Shown here: positions 47,920-60,120 of the stretch, piece after piece
Numbering within the stretch: the first letter of the stretch is position 1
How the letters are laid out: each line of letters opens with the position of its first letter
Origin: Carya illinoinensis
Taxonomy: Eukaryota; Streptophyta; Magnoliopsida; Fagales; Juglandaceae
Length of the DNA stretch: 64,000 nucleotides
Reading direction: 5' to 3'
NCBI RefSeq assembly: GCF_018687715.1
Contig: NC_056759.1
Location: 1,896,501-1,960,500 of the forward strand
Position numbers and translations under genes: made by a program
Notes under the pieces: generated by a model
What the model was told of the DNA's origin: nothing
Database searches by the model: none
What the model saw: only the letters and a program-made list of their open reading frames with translations

Positions 47920-49362
47920 AACGTCTTCGTTTCCACCGCCTGATCAGTCTGCGCCAGACTCCCGCCTTATGTTAGTTGTCTGTAAGTTCTCATATATTAG
48001 TCTAGCTGTGCATTAATTTTTATTTATTTCTTGATGTGCATTAATTAATGGGGGACAGAACAATTATTTTTTTGGTCTTTATATATCGACAGCTTAGACG
48101 AAGTACTATTATCTCACTCTATCTGTATGGGATGGCATTAAATTGCAGATATAGTGATCACCTTGTTAACAATAGCAGTTATTGGTGGTATTTCTTTGTA
48201 TTGTGCGAAGAAATTTAAAAGAGATTACCTGCCCCGCATCGTAACGGATTTACGAACGATAGTCGCTCCGCCGGCCGCCAATAACTCGATTCCAGTTTGG
48301 GATGTTGGTGCACCAACAATGGAGAAGTTCCTCCAAGAAGTGGCAAGAGAGAAGCCAGTTAGATTCACAGCTCAGCAACTATGCAATTTCACAAAAAATT
48401 ATTCCACAACATTGGGTGCTGGAGGCTTCGGGATAGTGTACAAAGGACAGTTTCCTAATGGGGTGGCGATTGCAGTGAAAGTCCTGACTAGAAGTCAAGC
48501 AAGATCAACAGCCGAGGATCAATTCATGGCTGAAGTGGGAACAATTGGTAGAACATACCACATAAATTTGGTCAGACTTTTTGGTTTTTGCCACGACCAA
48601 TTCATGAGCGCCCTTGTCTATGAGTTCATGGAAAATGGATCATTAGATAAGTACTTGTTTGGTTCTAAACAAGAAATTGAATGGGAAAAATTGCATGATA
48701 TTGCAGTTGGGACAGCCAAAGGTATTGCTTACTTGCACGAGGAATGCCAACAAAGAATCATTCATTATGATATCAAGCCTGTTAATATTCTTGTCGATGC
48801 AAACTTCTTCCCTAAAGTTGCAGATTTTGGGCTTGCAAAGCTTTGTAACAGGGATGGAAGCCATGCCAGTGTCTCGGGGTATCGGGGGACTCCCGGATAC
48901 TCGGCACCGGAGTTTATGTTGAAGAATTATCCAATAACAAATAAATGTGATGTTTATAGCTTTGGGATGGTATTGTTTGAGATAGTTGGGAGGAGGAGGA
49001 ACACTGGTACTGCTAGTCCTGATCATAGCCTAGATTGGTTCCCAAAACAAGTTTGGGAAGAGCATGAGAAAAATGAGTTAGAAGCAATGACTGTGGCTTG
49101 TGGAATTGGAGAGAAGGATAGAGAGAAAGCAATAAGAATGGCTATGGTTGCTTTGTGGTGTGTTCAAGACTCGCCAGAGGCTCGGCCGCCGATGAGTGTG
49201 GTGGTGAAGATGTTGGAGGGAGAAGTGGAGATCATGCAGCCTCCAAAACCATTTCATTATTTGTATTCAGAAACTAGTACTGCTGGTCCGGATCATGACT
49301 CAACAACAGGTGGATCAGGAAGTAATTCTTATTGGTACAAGGATTCTACCCCCCACTCATGA
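47920..49362 (+). CDS. LRK10-like transmembrane receptor kinase, ectodomain not found (5' partial)
   Basis: Two exons are supported: 47920-47981 and 48149-49362. Spliced, the first ends LMLVV and the second starts YIVITLLTIAVIGG, which together form one membrane helix; this is the main evidence for the small exon. The juxtamembrane region is followed by a full kinase domain. Numbering from codon 48154: Gly loop GAGGFGIVY at 88-96, Lys109, HYD at 204-206 with DIKPVN, DFG at 224-226, APE at 251-253. HYD instead of HRD makes it a non-RD kinase, often seen in immune receptors. Similarity is to plant rust-resistance kinase Lr10-like/LRK10L proteins. No signal peptide, start codon or Cys-rich ectodomain was found upstream, so the gene is either truncated or has distant exons. 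It would act at the plasma membrane. Confidence 0.75.
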
Positions 49363-49779
49363 CCAAATATGAAATACAGATACCTAGTTCTTAAATAGAA
49401 AAATCTCCACTTTCCCCAGATTAAAGCTTGTCTTTTTTTTTTCAATAAAAAAAGTTTATCTTTTCATTTTAGCTTGCTTTTTATAAATTTGTGACGTATA
49501 TATCATGAGTTTGTAAAGTCTATGAAGTCAATATTACTAGCACTTCGGTTTCTTTGATTGCTTTAACATTCGCATATATATATATATATATATTACTCAC
49601 ATTGCTAGCTATTCATTTATATTATTTGAAATTATATCAGCCGAATATTAACCAAAACTCAGAAGGAAGCTAAGAAGTACAGTACTGGAGTTTCCAAATT
49701 ACTTGCCTTCAGGCATGAAACATGAAGAGTTATCAGAGGACCTGTCTTGATGATAGATTTATATTAAAAAAAGAAAATA

Positions 49780-49975
49780 ATTTACACACGACATTTTTCA
49801 TAACACTTTATATATTTATATTTTAAATGAAGGGTATTTTTATAAAATACTTATGAAAGTAATATCATTTTATAAAAATATATATATATATATATCTTCA
49901 TTTTATAACATTATTGTAAAATATGTACGTTGTGAAAATGTAATATTGTGTATAATGTTACATATCATTACTCAA
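49780..49975. mobile_element. MITE family D, copy 2
   Basis: Reverse-complement relative of 11985-12185: cttcattttataacattatt, ttgtgaaaatgtaatattg. An internal TA run lies near 49880. Ends are approximate. Confidence 0.4.
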
Positions 49976-50143
49976 GCATTTTGTAAGGTATGGAATTTGA
50001 AAGTTAACATGTATCAAGCTTTTTTTAAAAAAAATAAAATATTATAATATCTGAAACATAGAGACCAGTTGCCAAGGATGATTATATATCATTTTGTATT
50101 GAAAAGATTCACTTACCAGTCTGATATATACAATACCTTATTG

Positions 50144-50397
50144 ATATGGAAACTTTTCACTTCATTTAATGGCTAATGCATTTAATTAATTTAATTTTAA
50201 TAATGTAACGAGTCTCTTGTTTGTTTAGCTACCAATTTAATAATTTGTAACTAATAGTACTAGCGTGTATATATGGAAACTTTTCACTTCATTTAATGGC
50301 TAATGCATTTAATTAATTTAATTTTAATAATGTAACGAGTCTCGTGTTTGTTTAGCTACCAATTTAATAATTTGTAACTACTAGTACTAACATGTAT
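50144..50397. repeat. two-copy 127-bp tandem duplication
   Basis: atatggaaacttttcacttc begins at 50144 and again at 50271. The copies differ at only about five positions, so the duplication is recent. Confidence 0.9.
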
Positions 50398-50905
50398 ATA
50401 TTTTATTCAAGAATTTTATGTGCAGTCACTATTATGTATTTTTTTGTATACTCTGTTGATGTAATTAGTTATATATTAAAAAAAATTGACTCAGTCAATC
50501 ATATTAATAAAGTGCATAAAAAATATGTAAAAATAACTATATATAATATTATTCGATTTTATTATATAATTATATAATGACAGAGGAAAAAAAATTGTGT
50601 GCGTCCCGTACACACTCTTCTACGGCTATCCGTGCACCGCGATCATTTCCTTCACTGAAAAGCCCACTTGGTTCCGTCATCGAAGATGGGCCTAAGCTTG
50701 GCGGAGCCAAGGGCCCGAAGCTCCTAAAATATTGAAAGTTCCTTCCTTAAAATTAATTTCTTAGACTCCTGAAAATATTAGTTAATTTCCTTTACGAGCA
50801 TACTATGCTCGTATGTATGGACGTCCATCTATTATTGCAGGCGGTCGATCAACTTTCACACTTTCATCGAATGCAGAGTAGTGGAAACTGGAAACACAAA
50901 TCGCC

Positions 50906-51336
50906 ATGGAATCCTTTTCTGCTGCTGCTGCTTCTTCTTCTTCTTCCCTAATAGGCATGGCGCAAAAGACCTGGGAGCTGGAGAACAACATACTTCCCAT
51001 GGACACCGCGAAGACGAACCCGGACCCGGCCTCCGACGCCATATTCTACTACGACGAGGCCTCGCAGGCCAACTTCCAGCAGGAGAAGCCGTGGGCGAAC
51101 GACCCCCACTACTTCAAGCGCGTGAAGATCTCCGCCCTGGCTCTCCTGAAGATGGTGGTCCACGCGCGCTCCGGTGGAACCATCGAGGTCATGGGCCTCA
51201 TGCAGGGGAAAACCGATGGCGACGCTATTATAGTTATGGACGCCTTTGCCTTACCCGTCGAAGGCACAGAGACTAGGGTTAATGCCCAGGCCGATGCATA
51301 CGAGTATATGGTCGATTATTCCCAGACTAACAAAAT

Positions 51337-51369
<33 letters not shown>

Positions 51370-53851
51370 AATGACGAATAATAACGCTAGGAGTTGTTTT
51401 GGGGATTTAAGAAGCTGCATTGTGGGTTATTAGAATCTGATTTATGAGAAATCGTAGTGTTGTCTGCCAAATTTTTATTTTAAATCAGTTTTGAAAAAAA
51501 ATCTATGTATTTAGGAGCTGATATAGAAGTAAAGAAGGGAAAGTAGCGAAGTAATGTTGATCACTCCAATTTTCATCATTCTTTCATTATTTATGAAATT
51601 GTATTAAATGATTGAAACTATTCATTTTATTTTATTTGTAAACTTATCCACGTCATCACAAAATAGACGATGAATAAATTTTTTCAAGGTAGCCTCAGTC
51701 TGATACCGCAGTTAGCGTTTTACGCTAGTGAGCAGTGAATCTTTTTAAAGTACGTCCGGCCGGTGGCATTCATAAGGTTTTTGAAGTTTTATTTCTATTT
51801 ACATATATAACCTAGCTCAAAGTTGATGCTTAACAAGAAGCAGTTCGCGAGTATGTGTTTCCACTTCTTTGCATAATTGCATTTGAGTTCTATAAAGGAT
51901 TTTAAAAACCTGATTGAGTGCTGACTCTAATATTTGCTTATGGAAATTTAATTCATTTCTTAAACTTATTACAAAAAATATTTTGTTAGTTTCCAAGTCA
52001 TGTTAATTATAACTTACAAGAGTTTCTTGTGTTTGATTTACCTACCGTTTCATGGTTTATATTTATAGAGATTGAATTTCATCTCTGAATTGACCATCCT
52101 TGAAACTTCTATCTTCGCTGTCTTGGCACACTATCTAACTCCACTAGAATGGATTGTTATTTAGTCTTTATCGACTCACCAGGTAGTATTTATACCATCT
52201 AATGGGGTGAGTTCTCTTACAGTATATGTTGATGGTGCAGGCAGGGCGGTTGGAAAACGTTGTTGGGTGGTACCATTCTCATCCTGGCTATGGATGCTGG
52301 CTTTCGGGGATCGATGTTTCAACACAAATGCTAAACCAGCAATTTCAGGAACCTTTTTTGGCAATTGTTATAGATCCAACAAGAACTGTTTCTGCTGGAA
52401 AAGTTGAGATTGGGGCATTCAGGACATATCCAGAAGGATATAAGCCTCCAGATCAGCCAGTCTCCGAGTACCAGACCATCCCTCTGAATAAGATTGAAGA
52501 CTTTGGTGTACACTGTAAACAGGTTAACCTTTCATTGTCTCCAGCTCCTTGGGAAACTTGCTGTTCGGCGTTGTATTAATGCCGTTTGTATGTGTTTTCG
52601 CAGTATTATGCTTTGGATATCACTTATTTTAAGTCTTCTCTTGATTGCCACCTCTTGGATCTGCTATGGAACAAGTATTGGGTGAATACCCTTTCGTCTT
52701 CACCTTTATTAGGTAATGGCGACTATGTTGCAGGACAAATCTCAGATCTAGGTAATTCTTCTTCTTGAGCCATACAAGTTTCTTCAATTTTATTTCAAAT
52801 TACTTGTCGTGGTTGACTAGAGTAGTTGTGAAGATTAAACTAATTAGGTGGTGCCATCTGTATGGCGCAGCTGAAAAGCTGGAGCAGGCAGAGAACCAAC
52901 TAGCTCACTCCGGCTTTGGGCCACTAATAGCACCCCCTCCAAGGAAGAAAGAGGTCAGCTTACTTATCTTGCCTTAAAAATGGTAATATACTTTTGTTTA
53001 CTAGAAGATGAGCATCAATTTCATTCCCTTGGTCACATGAAGAGGAATGTCCTTCAAATCATTGCTTAGCCTTGAGTCATGCAGCATTTCAGAATCCTTT
53101 TTCTTTTTCTTTTTTTTCCTTTTTCCTTTTTTTTATATTTAACGTAAACAAATTTTATGGTTACTTGAACTGATCCCGAAATGCCCAGCAGGCGATGCTC
53201 TTGTATATGTCCCATATACTAGGAACATTCTCATGATCTATATGCCTGAAATAATTGAGGTTAGTTGGGTGAAAATTGAGTGTACATTGCACTTGTAGAG
53301 AGGGGAGCATGGTTTCTTTGTTGTGTTTTGGTGTTAAATATTCATTAGGTGAAGGGGGTATACCTAATAGAAATTTTTCTACAGAAGAGATTCGATACAA
53401 ATAAAAACCAAAGATTCAAAGTTCACCAGTACACACAGGTGAATGGTGCAGGCCCATGTAATCTTTTTAGAAATTTGGTGTTAGGGGCAGATTTGCTTTA
53501 ATTTGCAACATCTTGTTTCAGTTTGTAAGCTGGATCAACTATCACCTCTTTGTTACCCTCCCCTGCAACAACCCTGTGTGTTTATATAATCTTGATCCTG
53601 TATTAATTGCAGGAAGAACCTCAACTTGCAAAGATTACTCGTGATAGTGCAAAGATAACTGTGGAGCAGGTTCATGGTTCAATGTCACAGGTGACTGATC
53701 CTTGCGGCCTTTTGAGCATTCATGCCTTCTCTATATGAAATTTAACAGTTGGCAGGTGTTTTGTTTCACAAATATTATGTTCCTAACAAATTTATATTTC
53801 TTTGCCATTCAGGTTATCAAAGATATCCTTTTCAACTCTGAGGCAACCTAA
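50906..53851 (+). CDS. CSN5: COP9 signalosome subunit 5 (JAMM deneddylase), C-terminal frameshift
   Basis: Six exons: 50906-51337, 52241-52522, 52604-52751, 52871-52953, 53613-53690 and 53813-53851. They encode 353 aa. The MPN+/JAMM metalloprotease motif is complete: E94, [14 protein letters not shown] at 156-169 (H156, H158, D169). Conserved blocks include [18 protein letters not shown] and [18 protein letters not shown]. Family knowledge: CSN5 removes NEDD8 from cullins within the COP9 signalosome, controlling SCF ligases in photomorphogenesis, hormone and defence signalling. Oddity: the last exon reads [12 protein letters not shown] then stop. A frame change after FNS gives [18 protein letters not shown], as expected for the family, so about two bases appear to be missing at 53838-53842. 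The catalytic domain is unaffected. The (CT)n at 51340-51368 starts right at the exon 1 donor. Confidence 0.9.
51339..51368. repeat. (CT)n microsatellite at the CSN5 exon 1 donor
   Basis: A tct repeat begins one or two bases after the exon 1/intron 1 junction (atg|gtctct), so the donor context itself is microsatellite sequence. Confidence 0.85.
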
Positions 53852-54651
53852 CAAATCTCGCAAAGGGCCATATGACCCCAAGCCAATGATTGACAAACTG
53901 ATTTTGGCATACAAGGCAAAAGATGAACGCATTAACTTACCTTGACCTTTACTTTTCCTGAAGACGAGCTGAAATATAAAAATACAAGTTCAATGTTCCG
54001 GAAATTGTTAATTTTTGCTCTGATGTAGATAATTTGCACCCCACGGTTTTTTTTAACACTAATATTTTGATACTCCTTGACAAGATAGCAACAATTAGTG
54101 ACTCCTTAACAGCTATTTTAGTCAGAAAGTAAAACATGCAGTTCAAAGCAGTTGGTTGCCTGCTCCAGAAAATAAGAGAAAAAAGAGCTGTGGGTTGTTT
54201 TTCTCTTGTCTACGTAATTTGGCTGGACTTTGGAGTTTCATATTAGGACAGATAAAATATGATTTATGAGAAGCTTACTTAAACCTGCGTATAGTTCTCT
54301 TCATAATCAGGACTTTGGTTGGGCCTTGTTGAAAGGAATAGGATTTTTGGACTCGGAGCTTTGTCCCCATTAGTTGTTTTAGGGTCAGTCCTGGGAATGT
54401 TCTCAATAGCCCAATGTTGTTTCGTACCACCAAAATCCCATTAGTTGTTCTTGACATTTCTGTATTTTCAATATCTTAATGCTTGAAAAAAAAAATCGAG
54501 AAAGACAACAATCTTACTGGACGCACGAAAGCATATGCTTCCCAATATTTCTTGTTGAAATGAAGAAAAAAGAAACGATGGTTTCTAACAAAACGAGATT
54601 CCAAGAAAAATTAACAGTTCCTCTGCTAAGCAGTCGAACTGATTTTTAATG
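53852..54651. other. CSN5 3' flank and intergenic DNA
   Basis: The first part is CSN5 3' UTR (former coding tail to about 53945). The rest has no recognised gene. Confidence 0.5.
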
Positions 54652-55741
54652 AATAACAGCTCTCCACTCAGAAGCTGCCACCTCAGCTAACACACTAAAC
54701 TCACGCTACACTCATGCACACGAGATAATAACAACAAATTGAGATCTCCTATTCGAACCCGTGCTTCTTCAGACAACGTCGACCCTCAGCCAATCCTGAA
54801 CGATCTTCACCACCAGTTCACCACCACACATCCATCGAGAATCCGTTCGTCGTCCTCCCGTCGTCCTCCTTGGCCGATTTGGTCCAGGCCGATTTCTGTA
54901 TGATTATACCTGACGTGTGAGTCACCCACGCAAGCGCCGTTCTCATCTTCCACTGGTTTGTTGCCCACCACAATTCCTGACCAATCCGTTCATGGTTGAC
55001 TCCAGTGGGCTTGGTGTTTCTCCATCCCAATCCACGGTTGTTGTTCACTGTAATTTTTAAATGGGCAAAGTTTAGTACCAGTAGCAGTTTACAAGGGATA
55101 AAATCTGCATTGCTTTCGATTTGCTATTTTTATGAAATGTAATTTTATGTGATGTATTAAATTTATAATGTGTGCTTGGAAGAAACAGAGCATTACATAT
55201 TACTGATTTGTTGTTAAGGGTTTGTAGTGGCCAAAGGTGTTTGACAAAATGACTGAAAGAGATGGCCAAAGAGTTTATGTGATGTTGGACTTTTGTAAAA
55301 TATATTATGATTGTAAACATAATTTTTCATCAAACATGTTTACTTTCTGGTTTGCTTATAGGGAAGGCTCAAGAATTAGCCAACAAGAGAGTATTCATCT
55401 CAATTTATTTTACAAAATGACTAGTAATTCAAAGTTTCAGTATAAGGCATGACCAATAATTAGAAATATTCATTTTGAAAATATAACTACTGTGAAGAAA
55501 TGATTTCCAAAAAAAGAAAAGGAAGAAGAGATGATTTTTTTAGAATATGGCATTACAAAAAGAAGAGGATTAAAAATTATGATTGTTGGAAAGAAACAAT
55601 ATAGAATGTGTGTGGTTTAAAAAAAGAAAACTAGTTAGGTGTATATATTATTTTGTCTATTTTTTTTTTATACTTTTTCAACAACTAGTTAGGCGTATAA
55701 ACGCTTTCAATAATGGTTATATTATAATGAGTTCTAATTGA

Positions 55742-58042
55742 TTGTGTGGTACTGTATTGAAGGAACCACTTTATAATCTTGATAGTGATGAATTTAAGGC
55801 TGAAAGTGTAGACATTCAATGTGATGTGAATGTTGAAGATGAGGTCAATGTTGAAGATGGAGTCAATGTCGAAGATGGGGTGAATGTGATGCCCTCTTCG
55901 ACTAGTTGTCCTTTGGAGCCATACATTGGTATGTTATTTGACGATGTGGAAGACGCCCAAGCATATTATAAGGCATATGCAAGGCGTAAAGGATTTGCTA
56001 TTCGGACGAATCATACTCGATTGTCGAAAGATAATAAAAAACTACTTACAGTAGACTATATATGCACAAGGGAAGGATTTCGGAGGATAAATCGGAAAGA
56101 AAAAGAACAAATAATGCCTGAACCTGACGAGACAAAGATTGGATGTAAAACTTTGATGGGTATAAAAAAGGATGGTGAACACTGGATAGTTAACAAGTTT
56201 GTAGTTGGACATAACCATGTTTTACTCACACCGAGAAGTACTAGTTTCCTACGTGGACATGGGGGAGTGACTAAAGTCCAAAAAAAACTTATAATGACTT
56301 TGAATGAGTTCGGGGTACTGACAAGAAAGATTATGTCGGTGTTGAGTAAAGAATCAGGTAGTGACTTCAATGTTGGCTGTATTGGCAAGGATGTAGAAAA
56401 TTTCTTGGGCACCAAAAGGAGAAAAGTTTTTGAAGAGGGTGATGCACAACGACTATATTCCTACTTTCGTGATCGCCAATTTAAAGAACCTGAATTTGTG
56501 TATTCCATGCAAGTTGATAAAGATGGGTGTATGGAAAGTTGCTTTTGGGCTGATGCTAGATCAAGATCGGCATACCAGTATTTTGGAGACGTTGTCACAT
56601 TTGATGCCACATACCTGACCAACATTTATAAAATGCCATTTGTGCCGTTTTCAGGAGTTAACCATCATCATCAGACAATCATGTTTGGTTGTGCTTTGTT
56701 AGTTAATGAGACGGCGGAGTCATATACATGGTTATTGAGAACCTGGCAAGAGGCAATGCTTGGACGTGCCCATTCAACGATAATTATTGATGATGATAAG
56801 GCGATGGCGAAAGCCATTGTAGAGGTACTACCGAATACAACTCATAGGTTGTGCTTGTGGCACATTCTCCAAAAGTTTCCTGAACACTTGGCCCATGTAT
56901 ATAACAAGTTTCTTGACTTTCAAAGAGATTTTCGTCATTGCATCCATGAGACTATTACAATTGCTGAGTTCGAAGAGGAATGGGCATCGATATTGATGAA
57001 GTATGATTTAGGAGAAAATAATTGGCTGCAAAATCTTTACATTCAACGAGAAAAGTGGGTTCCGGCTTACTTGCGTTCAACATTCTGTGCCGGGATGTCA
57101 ACAACTCAACGGAGTGAAAGTATGAACAAATTTTTCAAAGACTATGTTCGATCTAGTACTATGGTGAGTGACTTTGTTCATCAGTATGAGGCGGCTATAG
57201 ATGCACGTTATTTTAAAGAGAAAGAGAAAGATGTGCAGATGAAGTCTACTAGTGCGATATTGAAGACAACTCTTAAAATTGAAGAGGAGGCAGCACTGAT
57301 TTATACAAGAAAGTCTTTTATGATCTTCCAGGAGGAGTTGTTTGATAGTCTACGGTACATATCAAGAAAATTGTCCTAAGAGGGTGAAAGCAAGACTTAT
57401 GGGGTGACACCCTATAGTAAAGAAACACCTGTTTACCATGTCACGTTGGAGAGTGGTGAAGGTGTTGCGACATGTACGTGTCATAAGTGAGAGTTTATGG
57501 GGATTCTCTGCAAGCATATCTTGTGTGTTTTTGGCAAGAAAAGTAAGTTAGATAGATTGCCACAGCATTATGTAATGGAAAGATGGACTATTAATGCTAA
57601 GAGTCAGCCTATCCCTGACATACCAAGTCCTACAGGGCTCCTTCAGCTAGGATTAGATGATCCTACGATGAGAAAAAGCAAGTCCATGATACAACTTTAT
57701 GACATTGTTGAACTTGGGTCGCAGTCAGAAGAAAAACACAGTTTCCTCACTCGTGCATTAAAGAAGATTCATAAAAAATTACTTGCAATGGAAGATCACG
57801 TAGATACTGAGGGAACACATTATTCAAATAGAGGAGAGACTTGCAGTATTGATCAAGTATTAACAAGTCAAGTTGTATCAAACTTTTCACAAACGGTCTA
57901 GGACCCTCCACGGGTGCCAACAAAAGGTCGACCAAAGTCTTTGAGATCCAAGAATCCAAAAGAAACGCAAACAACAAAGAAAAGACGCTGTAGCATTTGC
58001 AAGGCTGAAGGACATGCTAAAAAACAATTGCCCTTCAGTAAG
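55742..58042 (+). pseudogene. FAR1/FHY3-type MULE transposase, three nonsense codons
   Basis: One frame covers the family without frameshift. It has an N-terminal VNVEDG repeat, a FAR1 WRKY-GCM1 zinc-binding domain (about 71-161; Cys 108/135, HNH at 157-159) and a MULE DDE domain (about 285-378; FDATY at 287-291, IIDDDKAM at 348-355, RLCLWHI). It continues to RSESMNKFFKDYV, a SWIM-like CTCHK-EFMGILCKH and a C-terminal CSICKAEGHAK zinc knuckle lacking its usual final Cys. Stops interrupt it: TAA 57377-57379, TGA 57488-57490 (inside SWIM) and TAG 57899-57901. No ATG precedes codon 50 in this frame, so the start is uncertain. FAR1/FHY3 proteins are domesticated relatives acting in light signalling. 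The stops and the element context favour a decaying transposon. Confidence 0.85.
55825..55890. repeat. 18-bp coding minisatellite in the FAR1-type gene
   Basis: aatgttgaagatgaggtc and two similar 18-base units encode repeated VNVEDG residues in the acidic N-terminus. Confidence 0.75.
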
Positions 58043-58778
58043 GTATGTAGCTTTTGAATTATTTGTGGGTTCGGTTCATTGGTATTTAATTGAAGAAGTT
58101 AGTAAAATTTGTGTTTTGTGGTTTTTTATGTAGGGATCTTCAGCCAACATCTGTCAACCTGTCACAACCAATGTAATTGCAAGTTTTTATATGGAAGTCT
58201 GCGAGTAGATCATGCGAGTCTTAGTTTGTGGAGAATTCCTTTATTGTCAAGTTTTAATGTGTACTGCCAATGGTTCCTTTGTTAAATTTTGGAGACTTCC
58301 GGACTTGGTTGCTATGTTAAAGATTTTGTGTAAAGTATTTGATTGTTAATGGGACGAGTCAAATATCTACTTGTTTTTGTTTATAAGCAAGCTGTCAATG
58401 TTTCCATTTTTAAGTGTTGAATTAATGTCTTTAAAGCCATCTCAAGCAAACATTTTACGTATGGGATATACAAAATCAGTACAGGTTTCTAATTTATAAC
58501 CGATTTTGTTCTTCAAGTATTATGCTAGGTGTTTTGCACAGGTTCAGTATGTGAGTCACGGCTAAAAACAATTTCTGGTTATAACTTTGTTTCTATGACA
58601 AGCAAATTGCAAGTTTTGAGGATACAAAATCATTAAATAAATTTAGCATCATAGCAAAGCAATACAGGTTTCTTCTCCTTAGAGATACAAAAAATACACT
58701 AACTCTTGATACCAATCTGGTCAAACAGGGCTGTATAAGCCTTTACATTCAAAATAAATCCAAAAGTTACATCCAAAA

Positions 58779-59219
58779 TCACAGTTTTGGTAGCATTGGC
58801 AGACACATATTGTGATTTTTTGGAGACATCAAAATTACAACACAAAATAAGATAAAAAATGACCACGATAAGATAAACGCTTTTAATATTCTCTTGTACT
58901 TCTTCTCCATGACTTGGAATTTGGATTGTTCGATACCAAGACGTTGATGAAGTACCCTCTCATTCCTTTGCTCAGCTAACTCCAATGTTATCTTACAGCA
59001 GTTGTTCTGGTCACTTTGAAGATCAATCCATTCAAAAAATGAACATTGTGCATTATTTTTATAATTTGGACAGTTGTAAAATCTTTTACCAAAACTGTTT
59101 GACTTCCCAGAAATCTGTAATTTTGCTTGAATGCCACAATAGCAAAATGGTCTCTCCATTGAAACTTCTTCTCTTCTTGCAGTCCATAAAGATGAACCAG
59201 AAAAAGCCGAACTTCTCAT
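58779..59219 (-). CDS. GRF zinc-finger, coiled-coil, single-pass membrane protein (146 aa)
   Basis: An intact ORF starts at 59219. A GRF-type zinc finger covers about 24-66 (FCYCG at 25-29, RFYNCPNY at 46-53, C59, FFEWID at 61-66). A charged, probably coiled-coil segment follows (about 72-108). A hydrophobic helix AFILSWSFFILFCVVILM at about 114-131 is near the C-terminus. GRF fingers bind nucleic acid in APE2, TOP3A and NEIL3. The short plant GRF-coiled-coil-membrane proteins (At4g04775-like) are uncharacterised. The gene converges on the FAR1-type transposase about 740 bases away. A related pseudogene lies at 37640-38125. It may be a passenger gene of a MULE family (inference). Confidence 0.65.
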   Translation of the reverse strand: MRSSAFSGSSLWTARREEVSMERPFCYCGIQAKLQISGKSNSFGKRFYNCPNYKNNAQCSFFEWIDLQSDQNNCCKITLELAEQRNERVLHQRLGIEQSKFQVMEKKYKRILKAFILSWSFFILFCVVILMSPKNHNMCLPMLPKL

Positions 59220-59235
59220 TTTCTGTCATAATATA

Positions 59236-59365
59236 AAAGCAGGGCATCAACTAATTTGAAAACATAATCTGTCAAACTTAGAAGGGCATCAACTAATTTG
59301 AAAACATAATCTGTCAAACTTAGAAGGGCATCAACTACTTTGAAAACATAATCTATCAAACTTAC
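59236..59365. repeat. three-copy 42-bp tandem repeat
   Basis: gggcatcaactaatttgaaa starts three times at 42-base spacing just upstream of the GRF ORF. Further scrambled copies of catgagaaatagca and atctgtcataaccca continue to about 59800. Confidence 0.85.
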
Positions 59366-60120
59366 AATCCAGAACCATGAGAAATAGCATATTGAGACTT
59401 GATATAAAAGAAGCCATGTTCATGGTTCACAGTTCCCATTAAACAGTCACAAAATATCTGTCATAACCCACAAGAAATAGCAAAGCAAAGAACCATGAGA
59501 AATATCTGTCAACAAACTTACCACTTAAAGAATATTGAGCTTAAAGCATATTGAGCTTTAACCAAATATCTGTCAACAAACTTACATATAAGATGTATCA
59601 AAAATAGCAAAGCAACTATACCACTTAAGGAACTCATGTTCATGGTTTGGCACATTCAGTTCAAAGTTCCCATTAAACAATCACAAAATAACTGAACTAT
59701 TTATAAGCAATTGTTAACAAATCTGTCATAATATAAAATAGGGCATGACTACTTTGAAAACCCAATCTGTCATAACCCATAAAGTTCAAAAAATGAAACA
59801 TGAAAAATAGCAAAGTTCAGTTCACATTAAACAGTCACAAAATTGATGTACAATTGAGAAGCAGTTCATAACAAGTCAAGTGGTAGTATTTTGAATTCAC
59901 AATATAGGACATAACAATTTTGTGAAGACAAACTGCAAAATCAAAGGTTATGAATCCACAAATCTAACAGAAAATAAATAACCCACGAAGTGAATCTGTC
60001 GATTAATACACAAAGTAGTATCACAAACTTCCAGATTAAAATACAAGTTTGAATCTGTGAAGCGATATGAACGAAAAAAAAAATTAAAATGTGAAAAGAA
60101 AGAACCCAAGTTGTCGCTAG
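59366..60120. other. repeat-rich upstream region of the GRF ORF
   Basis: Imperfectly repeated words (aaatatctgtcaacaaactta, cagttcccattaaacaatca, agaaccatgagaaata) without any ORF of interest. Possibly leader intron or promoter sequence of the GRF gene. Confidence 0.45.

Larger units (their letters stand above)
49363..50905. other. intergenic region between receptor kinase and CSN5
   Basis: Holds the kinase 3' flank, MITE D copy 2 (49780-49975), a 127-bp tandem duplication (50144-50397) and the CSN5 promoter. GC content rises from about 50600. No further gene was seen. Confidence 0.55.

Noticed and set aside
48643..49026. Minus-strand 127-aa ORF
   Set aside because: Antisense shadow of the receptor kinase exon.
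56056..56415. Minus-strand 119-aa ORF
   Set aside because: Antisense shadow of the FAR1-type transposase.
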